Shown here piece by piece: positions 42,828 to 50,967 of a DNA stretch of 64,000 bases. The stretch's first letter is position 1; each line of letters starts with the position of its first letter. A program made the translations under genes and the position numbers. Under the pieces are notes generated by a model. The model worked only from the letters and a program-made list of their open reading frames with translations. It made no database searches and was not told where the DNA came from. Source of the stretch: Caproicibacter fermentans (lineage in GTDB: Bacteria > Bacillota > Clostridia > Oscillospirales > Acutalibacteraceae); NCBI RefSeq assembly GCF_009746625.1, contig NZ_VWXL01000069.1, positions 1 through 64,000 on the forward strand, given 5' to 3'.

Positions 42828-43475
42828 ATGATGAAAAATCGTATTACGTTATTACTTTATTCCACTATTATCGCAATCTCCCTGTCGGCATGTCAAGTCA
42901 ATTCTACGGAGCCTTCCGGTCTGGGGCAAAAGCCCTTAGCGGCAGATCAGGTTCAAGTTGTAACAGGAGATTCCTTGTATGATCCCCAGACATTAGATGA
43001 AGAGGAGAAGCTGGCGGAATATATTGTAGAAGGCAAGATACTTGACGACGCAAAGCAAAAACTATATAGCCCTGACTCAAAATCAGTAACCTTTGGAATT
43101 ACAGCTTCCTCATTTCAAATTTCCCGTGTATTTAAAGGAAACCTAAAAGAGGGTGACACAATTTCAATCGCTGAAAGGTATTATACTGTTGAAGAAAATG
43201 GAAAAGCAGTACGTTATGAGCTCGGGTATGGACCATCTATGCCCAATAAAGAATATATCTTTTTCCTAATTAAAGATGACGACAGTAATGAGTTTCTTCG
43301 GGGCTTTTACACGCCTTCTGGTAAGGAAACAGGTCGGTATCCGGTAATTAACTCTGATGAAAAGAACTCGTTCAACGTGAAATCGCTAACAGATGGCGAA
43401 CTGAATCTTGTTCAGACCAAACCTGATGTCTATCGCAACATTTATAATGAAGTAATCAATAAATACATGAAGTAG
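42828..43475 (+). CDS. lipoprotein, possible NTR/TIMP-like domain
   Basis: 215 residues. Signal peptide ITLLLYSTIIAISLSAC with lipobox LSAC, then a linker and a beta-rich domain. The pattern EYIVEGKILDD...FQISRVFKGNLKEGDTISI...YIFFLI resembles bacterial proteins with an OB-fold of the NTR/TIMP kind; this is a tentative match by eye. GGGGG ribosome site; it follows the metalloprotease by 15 bases, so they are co-transcribed. An inhibitor, receptor or anchor for the protease is conceivable. Confidence 0.72.
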   Translation: MMKNRITLLLYSTIIAISLSACQVNSTEPSGLGQKPLAADQVQVVTGDSLYDPQTLDEEEKLAEYIVEGKILDDAKQKLYSPDSKSVTFGITASSFQISRVFKGNLKEGDTISIAERYYTVEENGKAVRYELGYGPSMPNKEYIFFLIKDDDSNEFLRGFYTPSGKETGRYPVINSDEKNSFNVKSLTDGELNLVQTKPDVYRNIYNEVINKYMK

Positions 43476-43480
43476 TGCTT

Positions 43481-43645
43481 TCACACGATAAGTTTTTGTA
43501 GCATTCGATGCCCGGCAAAAGTTCGTGCCTCGCAAAGGGATGAGGGTTTTCGGATCAACGCCATTCGAGACTTGGCATGAATAACATTGCTTACAGTCAT
43601 AGGCGTCACATTCGCAGCCCTTGCGATATCCTTGATCGTAATCAT
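43481..43645 (-). pseudogene. LacI family repressor remnant (DNA-binding helix only)
   Basis: 54 codons from ATG 43645. MITIKDIARAANVTPMTVSN is a textbook LacI helix-turn-helix start, continuing VIHAKSRMA, after which the sequence loses all similarity and stops. The effector domain is gone. It may mark decay of the GH65/sugar region to its left. Confidence 0.75.
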
Positions 43646-43789
43646 AGAGTCTCCTTATATCGTGTGCGTTGATTGAGATTTAACGTTATACTTATTTGTA
43701 ATATACTTTATTCCAATTCGCCGGGTAAGTAAATAACAACCCAATAATTCTTCAAAGGCGCTTCCATAGGTTTGGGATGGAATATCGGG

Positions 43790-44377
43790 CTAAACCAGCA
43801 GCGCCGTCAGAAGCAGCGATATCATTTCATCAAGAAGGTGTGGATTCTGGTCATAGTTCAAACTTGCCTGAGGATTATGGATTACATAGAATCGAAACAT
43901 ATCAATTAAGTTCAGCATAGCGTCCGTCGTAATCGTATCTTTGATGGCGCCTTCGCTTTTTCCCTGTTCAATCAGGAAAACTATGGCCTGCCTGATTTTT
44001 TCCAGTTGGTCTTCCGTCGTATTTTCTTCTGTTTTTAACTGGCTGCGCAGGGATTCTGCAACAAAATTGGCGGAATAATTTCTAGAATAGACCGCCACGG
44101 TGTAAAAAAATTTTTCAATTTTCTTTTGGACCGTTTCTTCACTGTTTATAACGGACAGGATGGTATGGTAGTAATCTTCCCAAAGAGTTTTCATTAATTG
44201 ATTTTTTAGATTTTCCTTACTTTCAAAGAAATTATAAATGGACACCTGTGAAACGGAAGCCCTTTTTGCAATTTCTGCAATGCTCACTTTATGGTAGCCA
44301 TATTGTTTGAACAGCTCCTTCGCTGCAAGCAATATGGCTTCTTTTTTTTCTTTACGCCTTTTTTCGAATCCGTTCAT
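43790..44377 (-). CDS. TetR family transcriptional regulator
   Basis: 195 residues. The N-terminal TetR HTH is AILLAAKELFKQYGYHKVSIAEIAKRASVSQVSIYNFFESKENL; the rest is a helical ligand/dimer domain. GGAAGTG lies before the ATG. It is divergent from a metallo-hydrolase gene across a 196-base gap holding three repeats of a 15-base box, so it most likely represses both. Confidence 0.93.
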   Translation of the reverse strand: MNGFEKRRKEKKEAILLAAKELFKQYGYHKVSIAEIAKRASVSQVSIYNFFESKENLKNQLMKTLWEDYYHTILSVINSEETVQKKIEKFFYTVAVYSRNYSANFVAESLRSQLKTEENTTEDQLEKIRQAIVFLIEQGKSEGAIKDTITTDAMLNLIDMFRFYVIHNPQASLNYDQNPHLLDEMISLLLTALLV

Positions 44378-44394
44378 ACCGCACTTCCAAAATT

Positions 44395-44535
44395 ATGAAA
44401 TATATTAATGAAACTGTTTTATAAATATTAAATAATTATAAAATATGAAATTTATTAATCATTATATATTATAACTATTGATTATTCAATAGCCGGAATC
44501 TATAATAAGCACAACGTTTTATGAAATATATTAAT
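44395..44535. promoter_or_regulatory. three direct repeats ATGAAATwTATTAAT (TetR operator candidates)
   Basis: Copies at 44395-44409, 44445-44459 (one T for A) and 44521-44535, all in the same orientation, in the divergent region between the TetR gene and the metallo-hydrolase. They are the most conserved feature in an otherwise AT-rich gap. Confidence 0.7.
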
Positions 44536-44573
44536 TGGTATGTTTCATAAAATAAATAAATTGGAGGTCTTCC

Positions 44574-45761
44574 ATGATGGAAAAAACAAAAAATGAAGCA
44601 GAATCCGACGATTTGGTCCAAGAGGTGCTGCCTGACGTTTGGAGAATTGAGGGATTTTTGAGCGGCAATTTCTGGGGCAGAGCACCGTCTTCCACAACCT
44701 ATGTCCTGAGGGACGAAGATAAGGTTTACATCATCGATCCGGGAACGCTTCCGTACTGCAAGAAAAAGATACTGGACCTGGTTGATCTGTATGAAAAAAA
44801 AGGGGTCGGGGAAGTCGTTATGCTGATCACCCAGGGCCATTTTGACCATGCTGCCAACTGCGACGTTGTGAAGGAAACTGGGCTCCCCTGGAAATTCTAT
44901 CTTCCTGAAGAAGAAATCGGAACGACAAGAAGTATGATTACGGATATTATGAACGATTACGAGGAACTGGAAAAATGGGAAGATGTATTCTCTACGGAGT
45001 TCCCGGGAAATCCGCTGTTCGAAATGACCGAAAAGAAATCTCACCGCCTGACGAAGAACGTGATGAGAGCAATCGTGGAAGAAACCGTGGGTCATGACGA
45101 CAATCATATGGTGGATGAGGCGACTATTTTAAAGCCAAGCTCAAGAATCACCCGGCAATACGGCAGCGTGACGCTTACCGGGTGGGAGCTGGGACGGTTC
45201 TTCATTTCCTTTGACGGCTCTCACTCCCGCGGGCATGTCTGCGTCTATGATCCGAAATACAAAATCATTTTCAGCGGGGATACCACGATTGAAATTAATC
45301 CGCCGTTTCTGTACAGTTCCATGGATAAGCTGATCGACATAACCGATAAATACAGGACGATGGCGCATGAAGGCTTGATTGTTTATACCATGGACGCCCA
45401 CAGGTCCCATGACATGAACAGGGTGCTGAAGGCAAAGGGGGTTCCGGTCAACCAATACGAGCTGGAAATGTACACCGCCAACAGTGCGGACAGCGAGGCC
45501 TTCTTTGACTTCTTCTGCACGTACTATAAAGAGATGAAAAAAGAGATTCTTGCCGCGCATCGCCGGGTCGGCCGGGCAACCATTGGGGAAATCGTGAAAG
45601 AACTGCTCAAATCCGATAATGAATCCGTAAAATTCAAGGCTTCCCTGAAATGGCCGGAGCTCCCGTCGCGGCTGGACGCCGCTGTCGCTGTTGTCCTGCG
45701 GGACGCGGGCGCCGTTCCGATTGAAGCGGACGGAAAAATCGTGATTGACCCCGTTGGCTGA
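44574..45761 (+). CDS. MBL-fold metallo-hydrolase
   Basis: 395 residues. Metallo-beta-lactamase fold: YIIDPGTLPYCK, the metal motif TQGHFDHAAN (Gln-Gly replaces the first His region of HxHxDH), SFDGSHSRGHVCVYD, IIFSGDTTIEINPP and a late AHRSHDMN. A C-terminal helical, winged-helix-like region (residues about 320-395) ends it. GGAGG at 44562. Controlled by the divergent TetR protein, it may process a xenobiotic or signalling ester; substrate unknown. Confidence 0.88.
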   Translation: MMEKTKNEAESDDLVQEVLPDVWRIEGFLSGNFWGRAPSSTTYVLRDEDKVYIIDPGTLPYCKKKILDLVDLYEKKGVGEVVMLITQGHFDHAANCDVVKETGLPWKFYLPEEEIGTTRSMITDIMNDYEELEKWEDVFSTEFPGNPLFEMTEKKSHRLTKNVMRAIVEETVGHDDNHMVDEATILKPSSRITRQYGSVTLTGWELGRFFISFDGSHSRGHVCVYDPKYKIIFSGDTTIEINPPFLYSSMDKLIDITDKYRTMAHEGLIVYTMDAHRSHDMNRVLKAKGVPVNQYELEMYTANSADSEAFFDFFCTYYKEMKKEILAAHRRVGRATIGEIVKELLKSDNESVKFKASLKWPELPSRLDAAVAVVLRDAGAVPIEADGKIVIDPVG

Positions 45762-45961
45762 ACAGAAGAGCATCATCTGTGACAGCATGCATCCTAAAGC
45801 TTTTCCGAACTTAGATTGCAAATATGGACATAAGAAAATTCTACAATGCAACTGGAATTGCTGTAAGACTGTTTCATCATACATAAACCATCTTATCCCG
45901 GTTCGAAGACGGCTAAATGAACATGCGGGCCGCTTTTTTCTTTTTCGTTGCGGATTCTTGC

Positions 45962-47667
45962 ATTTCAATCCACGCACCCCGCGAGAGGTGCGACGGTTCA
46001 AGTCCTGTCACCCGCACCACCACGGCTTATTTCAATCCACGCACCCCGCGAGAGGTGCGACCACGGTACTTCATCGTCATACGGCCCGGAATACATTTCA
46101 ATCCACGCACCCCGCGAGAGGTGCGACTAGCGACATTGGCGGGATCGTCTTTGGCAGTCGATTTCAATCCACGCACCCCGCGAGAGGTGCGACGCGTCCA
46201 CAGTAACCGGCAGCAAACCGAAGTTCCGATTTCAATCCACACACCCCGCGAGAGGTGCGACATAATATCCTTGCATTCTTTGCGCCGGAGTAAGATTTCA
46301 ATCCACGCACCCCGCGAGAGGTGCGACATACATTATTGTTTCCTCCCACAAACCGCATTATCATTTCAATCCACGCACCCCGCGAGAGGTGCGACCATAA
46401 TCCGTGCGGCCCACTGGACCATCAGGCGCATTTCAATCCACGCACCCCGCGAGAGGTGCGACTGATGTAGATTCCAATTTTTTACTTCGCTTTGTAATTT
46501 CAATCCACGCACCCCGCGAGAGGTGCGACGGCAAGCGTTTTGATGATTTGTCTGAAGATATGAATTTCAATCCACGCACCCCGCGAGAGGTGCGACATAT
46601 CGTCTTTCCTTTACTGTAAATTAGGATACAATTTCAATCCACGCACCCCGCGAGAGGTGCGACAACCGTATTTATTGCACTTGTTTTCTATGCGTTTATT
46701 TCAATCCACGCACCCCGCGAGAGGTGCGACTTTGATTGCAGTGGATCAGGATGGATTGATAAAAATTTCAATCCACGCACCCCGCGAGAGGTGCGACGGC
46801 TGTAGAATCAAAATTGTTTTCACTGGTGATAATTTCAATCCACGCACCCCGCGAGAGGTGCGACACGATATAATCGATTTAAACTGTTTCCAGTACACAT
46901 TTCAATCCACGCACCCCGCGAGAGGTGCGACTATTTCTTCTTCTTCTTGTGTTATATCAGATTTACATTTCAATCCACGCACCCCGCGAGAGGTGCGACT
47001 TGTGTTGCTGATCATTGCAAAGCTGCTTGATGATTTCAATCCACGCACCCCGCGAGAGGTGCGACTCACCTATGATTATACATAAATTATGATTATTTTA
47101 TTTCAATCCACGCACCCCGCGAGAGGTGCGACCATAGTCTGATGTACTTGCTTGTGGTTTTTGCCATTTCAATCCACGCACCCCGCGAGAGGTGCGACCG
47201 GGAATAACAGTTTACCCTTATACGTCTGCAAATTTCAATCCACGCACCCCGCGAGAGGTGCGACCCGCCATTGTAGGCAACAAAGCCAGCGCTCCGGGAT
47301 TTCAATCCACGCACCCCGCGAGAGGTGCGACCCCTTCTAACTGCGTTTGCTCGGTATCGGTAACATTTCAATCCACGCACCCCGCGAGAGGTGCGACTTT
47401 TCTTCGTAGTCTGCAATGTTGCCGCCGTATGATTTCAATCCACGCACCCCGCGAGAGGTGCGACTCGAACAGCAGGACGTTTAAAGGCTTGCATATGAAT
47501 TTCAATCCACGCACCCCGCGAGAGGTGCGACTTTATTCCAACATTCTGTGTCACTTGTCTATGAAATTTCAATCCACGCACCCCGCGAGAGGTGCGACGG
47601 ACGCTTGGCATCACGACGGCTATGTACATGTATGATTTCAATCCACGCACCCCGCGAGAGGTGCGAC
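45962..47667 (-). CRISPR. type I-C CRISPR array, 26 repeats / 25 spacers
   Basis: 33-base repeats beginning ATTTCAATCC and ending GAGGTGCGAC on the plus strand, with internal GCACC...GGTGC palindrome. Reversed, they end GTGGATTGAAAT as in type I-C crRNA repeats, so the array is transcribed leftward after cas2. Repeat starts: 45962, 46029, 46095, 46161, 46229, 46295, 46363, 46430, 46497, 46564, 46631, 46698, 46765, 46832, 46899, 46967, 47033, 47100, 47166, 47232, 47299, 47365, 47432, 47499, 47566, 47635. Spacers are 33-36 bases. Only the repeat at 46229 differs (CACAC for CACGC). The leader-distal spacer 45995-46028 looks tRNA-derived. Confidence 0.98.
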
Positions 47668-47817
47668 TCTATATATTGTGCATATGGAGTTGCATTCCGC
47701 ATACGGGGCGGACAACAATAACAAGTAATCTATCTGCTATGAAGATTCCTTTATGGAGATGGACAAAAACTAATCCGCGAACCGCACGGTATTTTTGCAG
47801 TCACCGCACGTTCGCAC
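47668..47817 (-). promoter_or_regulatory. CRISPR leader
   Basis: 150 bases between the cas2 stop and the first (leader-proximal) repeat; AT-rich next to the array. Near 47780-47815 two copies of CCGCACG are bracketed by GCGAAC and GTTCGC, a possible protein-binding or adaptation motif. Confidence 0.75.
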
Positions 47818-48108
47818 TCAGAAAATCAACACCCCCTCGCTGTCATATCCCGGTTTCACACCGATATGCTCAACACGCTTTTTCCAGTTATCCCCCAAAT
47901 AATAAAAACGCAGGCTGTCCTTGTCAGGGTCAATCAGCTTGATAAGACGGTCTTTCATCTGTAAAAATTTGCCGTAGTCGAGATTAACCTCAAACACCGA
48001 ATTTTGTACCCTCTGACCGTAATTGACACATTCTTTTGCGACTTTTCGCAGCCGTGTTTTGCCTTTTTCGGAAGTGATGTTCACGTCATAGGCGACAATG
48101 ACAAACAT
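47818..48108 (-). CDS. cas2: CRISPR-associated endonuclease Cas2
   Basis: 96 residues with the ferredoxin-like Cas2 pattern: FVIVAYDVNITSEKGKTRLRKVAKEC (metal Asp in YDV), GQRVQNSVFEVNL and a C-terminal YYLGDNW region. It dimerises with Cas1 for spacer integration. Last cas gene; starts 3 bases after the cas1 stop. Confidence 0.96.
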   Translation of the reverse strand: MFVIVAYDVNITSEKGKTRLRKVAKECVNYGQRVQNSVFEVNLDYGKFLQMKDRLIKLIDPDKDSLRFYYLGDNWKKRVEHIGVKPGYDSEGVLIF

Positions 48109-48111
48109 ATT

Positions 48112-49140
48112 CTACCCCCAGACAAGATTCGGATAAGTCTCGATTTCACCCCGAATATATTTGGCCAGCAGATTTGCCTGAACATAGGGAAACAGACCGA
48201 TTGGCGCTTTTTCTTTCGTAAATGGATGTTTTACACATTCGTTCTTTTTGTTCTGCCATGCGGTAATGACTTTCTTTCGGCCGTCATCATTGAGCCATAC
48301 TGCCCCGCTGACCTGCTTATCAAAATCACTTTTTTGCACGATTTTCAGATTGACCATCGTAAGGACCAAACGCTCAACCAATGCCCGGAATTCCTCCATG
48401 ATATCGCACGCGAGAGAAGCCCTTCCCGGGCGCAGTGTATGAAACAGGCCAATATAGGGGTCGAGACCGACACATTCGAGAGCAGACGCAATATCATTAG
48501 TGCAGATCGTATAAAGAAAGGAAAGCATGGCGTTGGTTAAATCAAGAGGTGGGCGCTTTGTTCTTCCGGAAAGTGAGAAATCCTCTTTTTGCTGGGTAAA
48601 CAGCGAGTCGAACACATCAAAATACGCTTTGGCGCTCTGACCCTCAATCCCCCGTAATGCTTCCGGTTCCTTTTCCTGAAGCAGCTTTTTCTGATTCTCT
48701 TCAAGCAAATCAATACAGCGGGACAGCTTGCCGCCGGTGTCGGTTTGCGGATAATCGCGACGCGAACGCATGAGTAAATTGCGTGTGTTCTTCAGCTTTG
48801 CGGTGATCAGATTTTGGATCAGCTCCGTTTGTCTTTCCGGATCGGAGAACGTCTCCATTTGCTGTTTGCGCAGAAAGACATTGCCTTTCACCTGCCCGGT
48901 TACTCTGGCAAGGAACCTTCCGCCGGGAGAGATAAAGCACAGCCCGATCCGTTCTTCGGCGCATTTGCCCATCAGTGCCGGACTGCAGCCGGGATAGTTC
49001 ATGCAGACAACGCTTTCAATATTGGAAAGCGGCAGTCTTGCGGCCTCTTTCCCATCTAACAGCATCACAATATTTTCCCCGTCCAGACTGAGGTAGGCCT
49101 CCTGATGGGTGATATACAGCGTGTTAAGCAGTTTTCGCAT
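48112..49140 (-). CDS. cas1: CRISPR integrase Cas1 (type I-C)
   Basis: 342 residues. N-terminal beta domain (LLNTLYITHQEAYLSLDGENIVML), then the helical catalytic domain with Glu in NAMLSFLYTICTNDIASALECVG, His in LDPYIGLFHTLRPGRASLACDIMEEFR, and Asp in the last motif. It integrates new spacers with Cas2. Overlaps the cas4 end by 17 bases. Confidence 0.97.
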   Translation of the reverse strand: MRKLLNTLYITHQEAYLSLDGENIVMLLDGKEAARLPLSNIESVVCMNYPGCSPALMGKCAEERIGLCFISPGGRFLARVTGQVKGNVFLRKQQMETFSDPERQTELIQNLITAKLKNTRNLLMRSRRDYPQTDTGGKLSRCIDLLEENQKKLLQEKEPEALRGIEGQSAKAYFDVFDSLFTQQKEDFSLSGRTKRPPLDLTNAMLSFLYTICTNDIASALECVGLDPYIGLFHTLRPGRASLACDIMEEFRALVERLVLTMVNLKIVQKSDFDKQVSGAVWLNDDGRKKVITAWQNKKNECVKHPFTKEKAPIGLFPYVQANLLAKYIRGEIETYPNLVWG

Positions 49141-49759
49141 GACGGCGCTTTTCCCCCTTTGGCATGCAAATATCCTTTAAGGAGCATCCGCCGCAGTACT
49201 GGCCGTCCCGGATGGGAGGAATGACGCCGGCTTCTCGCAGCGATTTCATTTCTGAGAGGGTCGATTTTAAAAATGCGTAATCATCCTCGCGAAAATCAAC
49301 CCGTATTCTTTTTCGGGTATCCGCGTAATAAAAGAAGGTTTTACAGTCTGTTTTGAAAATACTGTCCGCACAGATCTTCTGTGCCAGAAGTTGCATCGCG
49401 TCCTCACGCCGAAAATCACCGGCTTTGGGAGAACGCACCTTGTATTCGACAATGGTAAGCTCAAAGCGTTCCCCATATTTCCCGATCAAGCATCCTGACG
49501 GAGAGCGGCGAAGTTCAAGGCAGTCGATCACGCCGAAAAGCCCCCAGTCGTCATTGTATACCCTGACCGACCGTTCCACGATTGCGCTGCGGGCCGCACC
49601 GCGTTTGCCGGCGTCCACGTTTTCGTGTATCAGATTGCCCCTGCAGACAAACACATTTTCGGCCCAGCTGCAATCGGTTTCCATCAGTCCCCACCGGTGC
49701 GGGCAGTAGAGGTACTGCTGAACCGACCGGATATCTGTTAACGTGTCAGAACTTTTCAA
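49124..49759 (-). CDS. cas4: CRISPR-associated exonuclease Cas4
   Basis: 211 residues, RecB-like nuclease with a 4Fe-4S cluster: Cys in YLYCPHRWGL, then the C-terminal CGGCSLKDIC, and nuclease motifs GVIDCLELRR, TIVEYKVRSPKAGD. In type I-C it trims prespacers and selects PAM-containing ends. It overlaps both cas7 and cas1. Confidence 0.96.
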   Translation of the reverse strand: MKSSDTLTDIRSVQQYLYCPHRWGLMETDCSWAENVFVCRGNLIHENVDAGKRGAARSAIVERSVRVYNDDWGLFGVIDCLELRRSPSGCLIGKYGERFELTIVEYKVRSPKAGDFRREDAMQLLAQKICADSIFKTDCKTFFYYADTRKRIRVDFREDDYAFLKSTLSEMKSLREAGVIPPIRDGQYCGGCSLKDICMPKGEKRRHAKTA

Positions 49760-50603
49760 TGATCTCTACCCCTTCGGGCATAGACTTATCAATCGTAATG
49801 TTGTAATTGCTGAATTTACGGGGAATCTCTACTCCGCTCTTCTTTTCGATTGCTATTTTGTCGAACAGCAGATGGGATGGTGCATTGCCGAGGGCCGAGT
49901 CGTGCTTGAAGACATACAGCTTCCGCATGCACAGTTTGCCCCGTGCCGCGCTGTGGTCGATTTCAAACATGTTTTCGATACTCCGCCAAAGCAGTGCAAG
50001 GTCGTCTTCACTGAAACCTGTTTTGTTGGCAAGCAGCGCGGAAACATATCCTTCCGCCCGGTAAAGGCCATAGGGGATAAAATTCTTCTTCCCCATGGTA
50101 TTTCCCTTTTCGGACTGGTCGGATTCTGTGGTAAGCGCCTGACGGGTGATGGTGATCTCCTGCGGAAGCACCGGGTCGATACTGCGCGCAAAGTTGATCT
50201 GAACCGGTCCGCGAACAATGCCGCATGGGTCGTCACCGGTGCTCATGACGGCGCCAAAGGTTCGCACGTCAAAATAATTTCTGCAGATGTAATCCCGAGC
50301 CTGTGCTACCGCGTTCTGGTCTTTGCCCTTCTGTTTCGTTTTAAGATTGCAGGCATCGTATGCTTCAGTATACTTTGTGTTCAGGGCCCGGTCGTTTTTA
50401 ATGAGAATATTGTAGCCGGGCTTTCCCTCCTGTGTGGCCTCGACATAGTTGCGGATTTTACGTTTGAGGCATACGTCGGTCACAATGCCGATACTTGTTT
50501 CGGCGTCGACACGGGGCATATTGCCCGCGTCGGGGTCTCCGTTGGGGTTGCCGTTCTCCACATCAAAAAGCATGACGAACTCGTACCGGTTATGCAGGCT
50601 CAT
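49746..50603 (-). CDS. cas7: type I-C Cascade subunit Cas7
   Basis: 285 residues (Csd2 type). RYEFVMLFDVENGNPNGDPDAGNMPR at the start is the Cas7 RRM with family signature; DYICRNYFDVRTFGAVMSTG and GPVQINFARSIDPVLP follow. It forms the crRNA-coating backbone. ATG at 50603 (SLHNRYEF) follows GGAGAG; a longer reading overlapping cas8c is not used. Confidence 0.95.
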   Translation of the reverse strand: MSLHNRYEFVMLFDVENGNPNGDPDAGNMPRVDAETSIGIVTDVCLKRKIRNYVEATQEGKPGYNILIKNDRALNTKYTEAYDACNLKTKQKGKDQNAVAQARDYICRNYFDVRTFGAVMSTGDDPCGIVRGPVQINFARSIDPVLPQEITITRQALTTESDQSEKGNTMGKKNFIPYGLYRAEGYVSALLANKTGFSEDDLALLWRSIENMFEIDHSAARGKLCMRKLYVFKHDSALGNAPSHLLFDKIAIEKKSGVEIPRKFSNYNITIDKSMPEGVEIIEKF

Positions 50604-50967
50604 TGTCTTTCTCTCCTTCGCTTTTCGTTTCAAACATTTTTTCTTTTTGCTGGTAATATCCAAGGATAAACATCCCCTGCTTTTCCATGTTCATGGCCTT
50701 GGGGAAAGAGTCGCCGAGATTACTTACAATTTCCTGAATGATTTTCTCAAAGAAAATTGCATTGCCTCTGTCCAGTTTCCCGAAATGGCTCTGAGAAAGT
50801 TTCATTAAGCGGGGGAAAACAAGATACGGCGTACTGCAGGCCGAGGAAAAGAACCTGTCCTTAATCGTGGTGTTGATACCCGGAAGCGCCTTTTGCTGAA
50901 TCATTTCCAGAACGGCAAAGAGTCTGCCGCAGTTGTAAGCGCCGTCCGTGTTCTGCGTGTTCAACAT
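50590..50967 (-). CDS. cas11: internal Cas11c small subunit (start inside cas8c)
   Basis: In the cas8c frame, ATG at 50967 (MLNTQNTDGAYNCG...) is preceded 10 bases upstream by a full AAAGGAG (50984-50978). It gives a 125-residue product equal to the cas8c C-terminus. In characterised type I-C systems the small subunit Cas11 is made by internal initiation in cas8c at about this place and size. The sequence evidence here is the strong internal ribosome site. Confidence 0.75.
   Translation of the reverse strand: MLNTQNTDGAYNCGRLFAVLEMIQQKALPGINTTIKDRFFSSACSTPYLVFPRLMKLSQSHFGKLDRGNAIFFEKIIQEIVSNLGDSFPKAMNMEKQGMFILGYYQQKEKMFETKSEGEKDNEPA

Noticed and set aside
42828-43475. Lipoprotein as an immunity protein of a toxin pair
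   Set aside because: The upstream protein is a metzincin-like protease with surface-type domains, not a recognised toxin; kept only as a possible protease partner.
45917-47650. Long reading frames on both strands with repeated ISIHAPRERCD/FQSTHPARGAT/RTSRGVRGLK units
   Set aside because: They are translations of the CRISPR repeats; the 33-base repeat with 33-36-base spacers happens to keep frames open.
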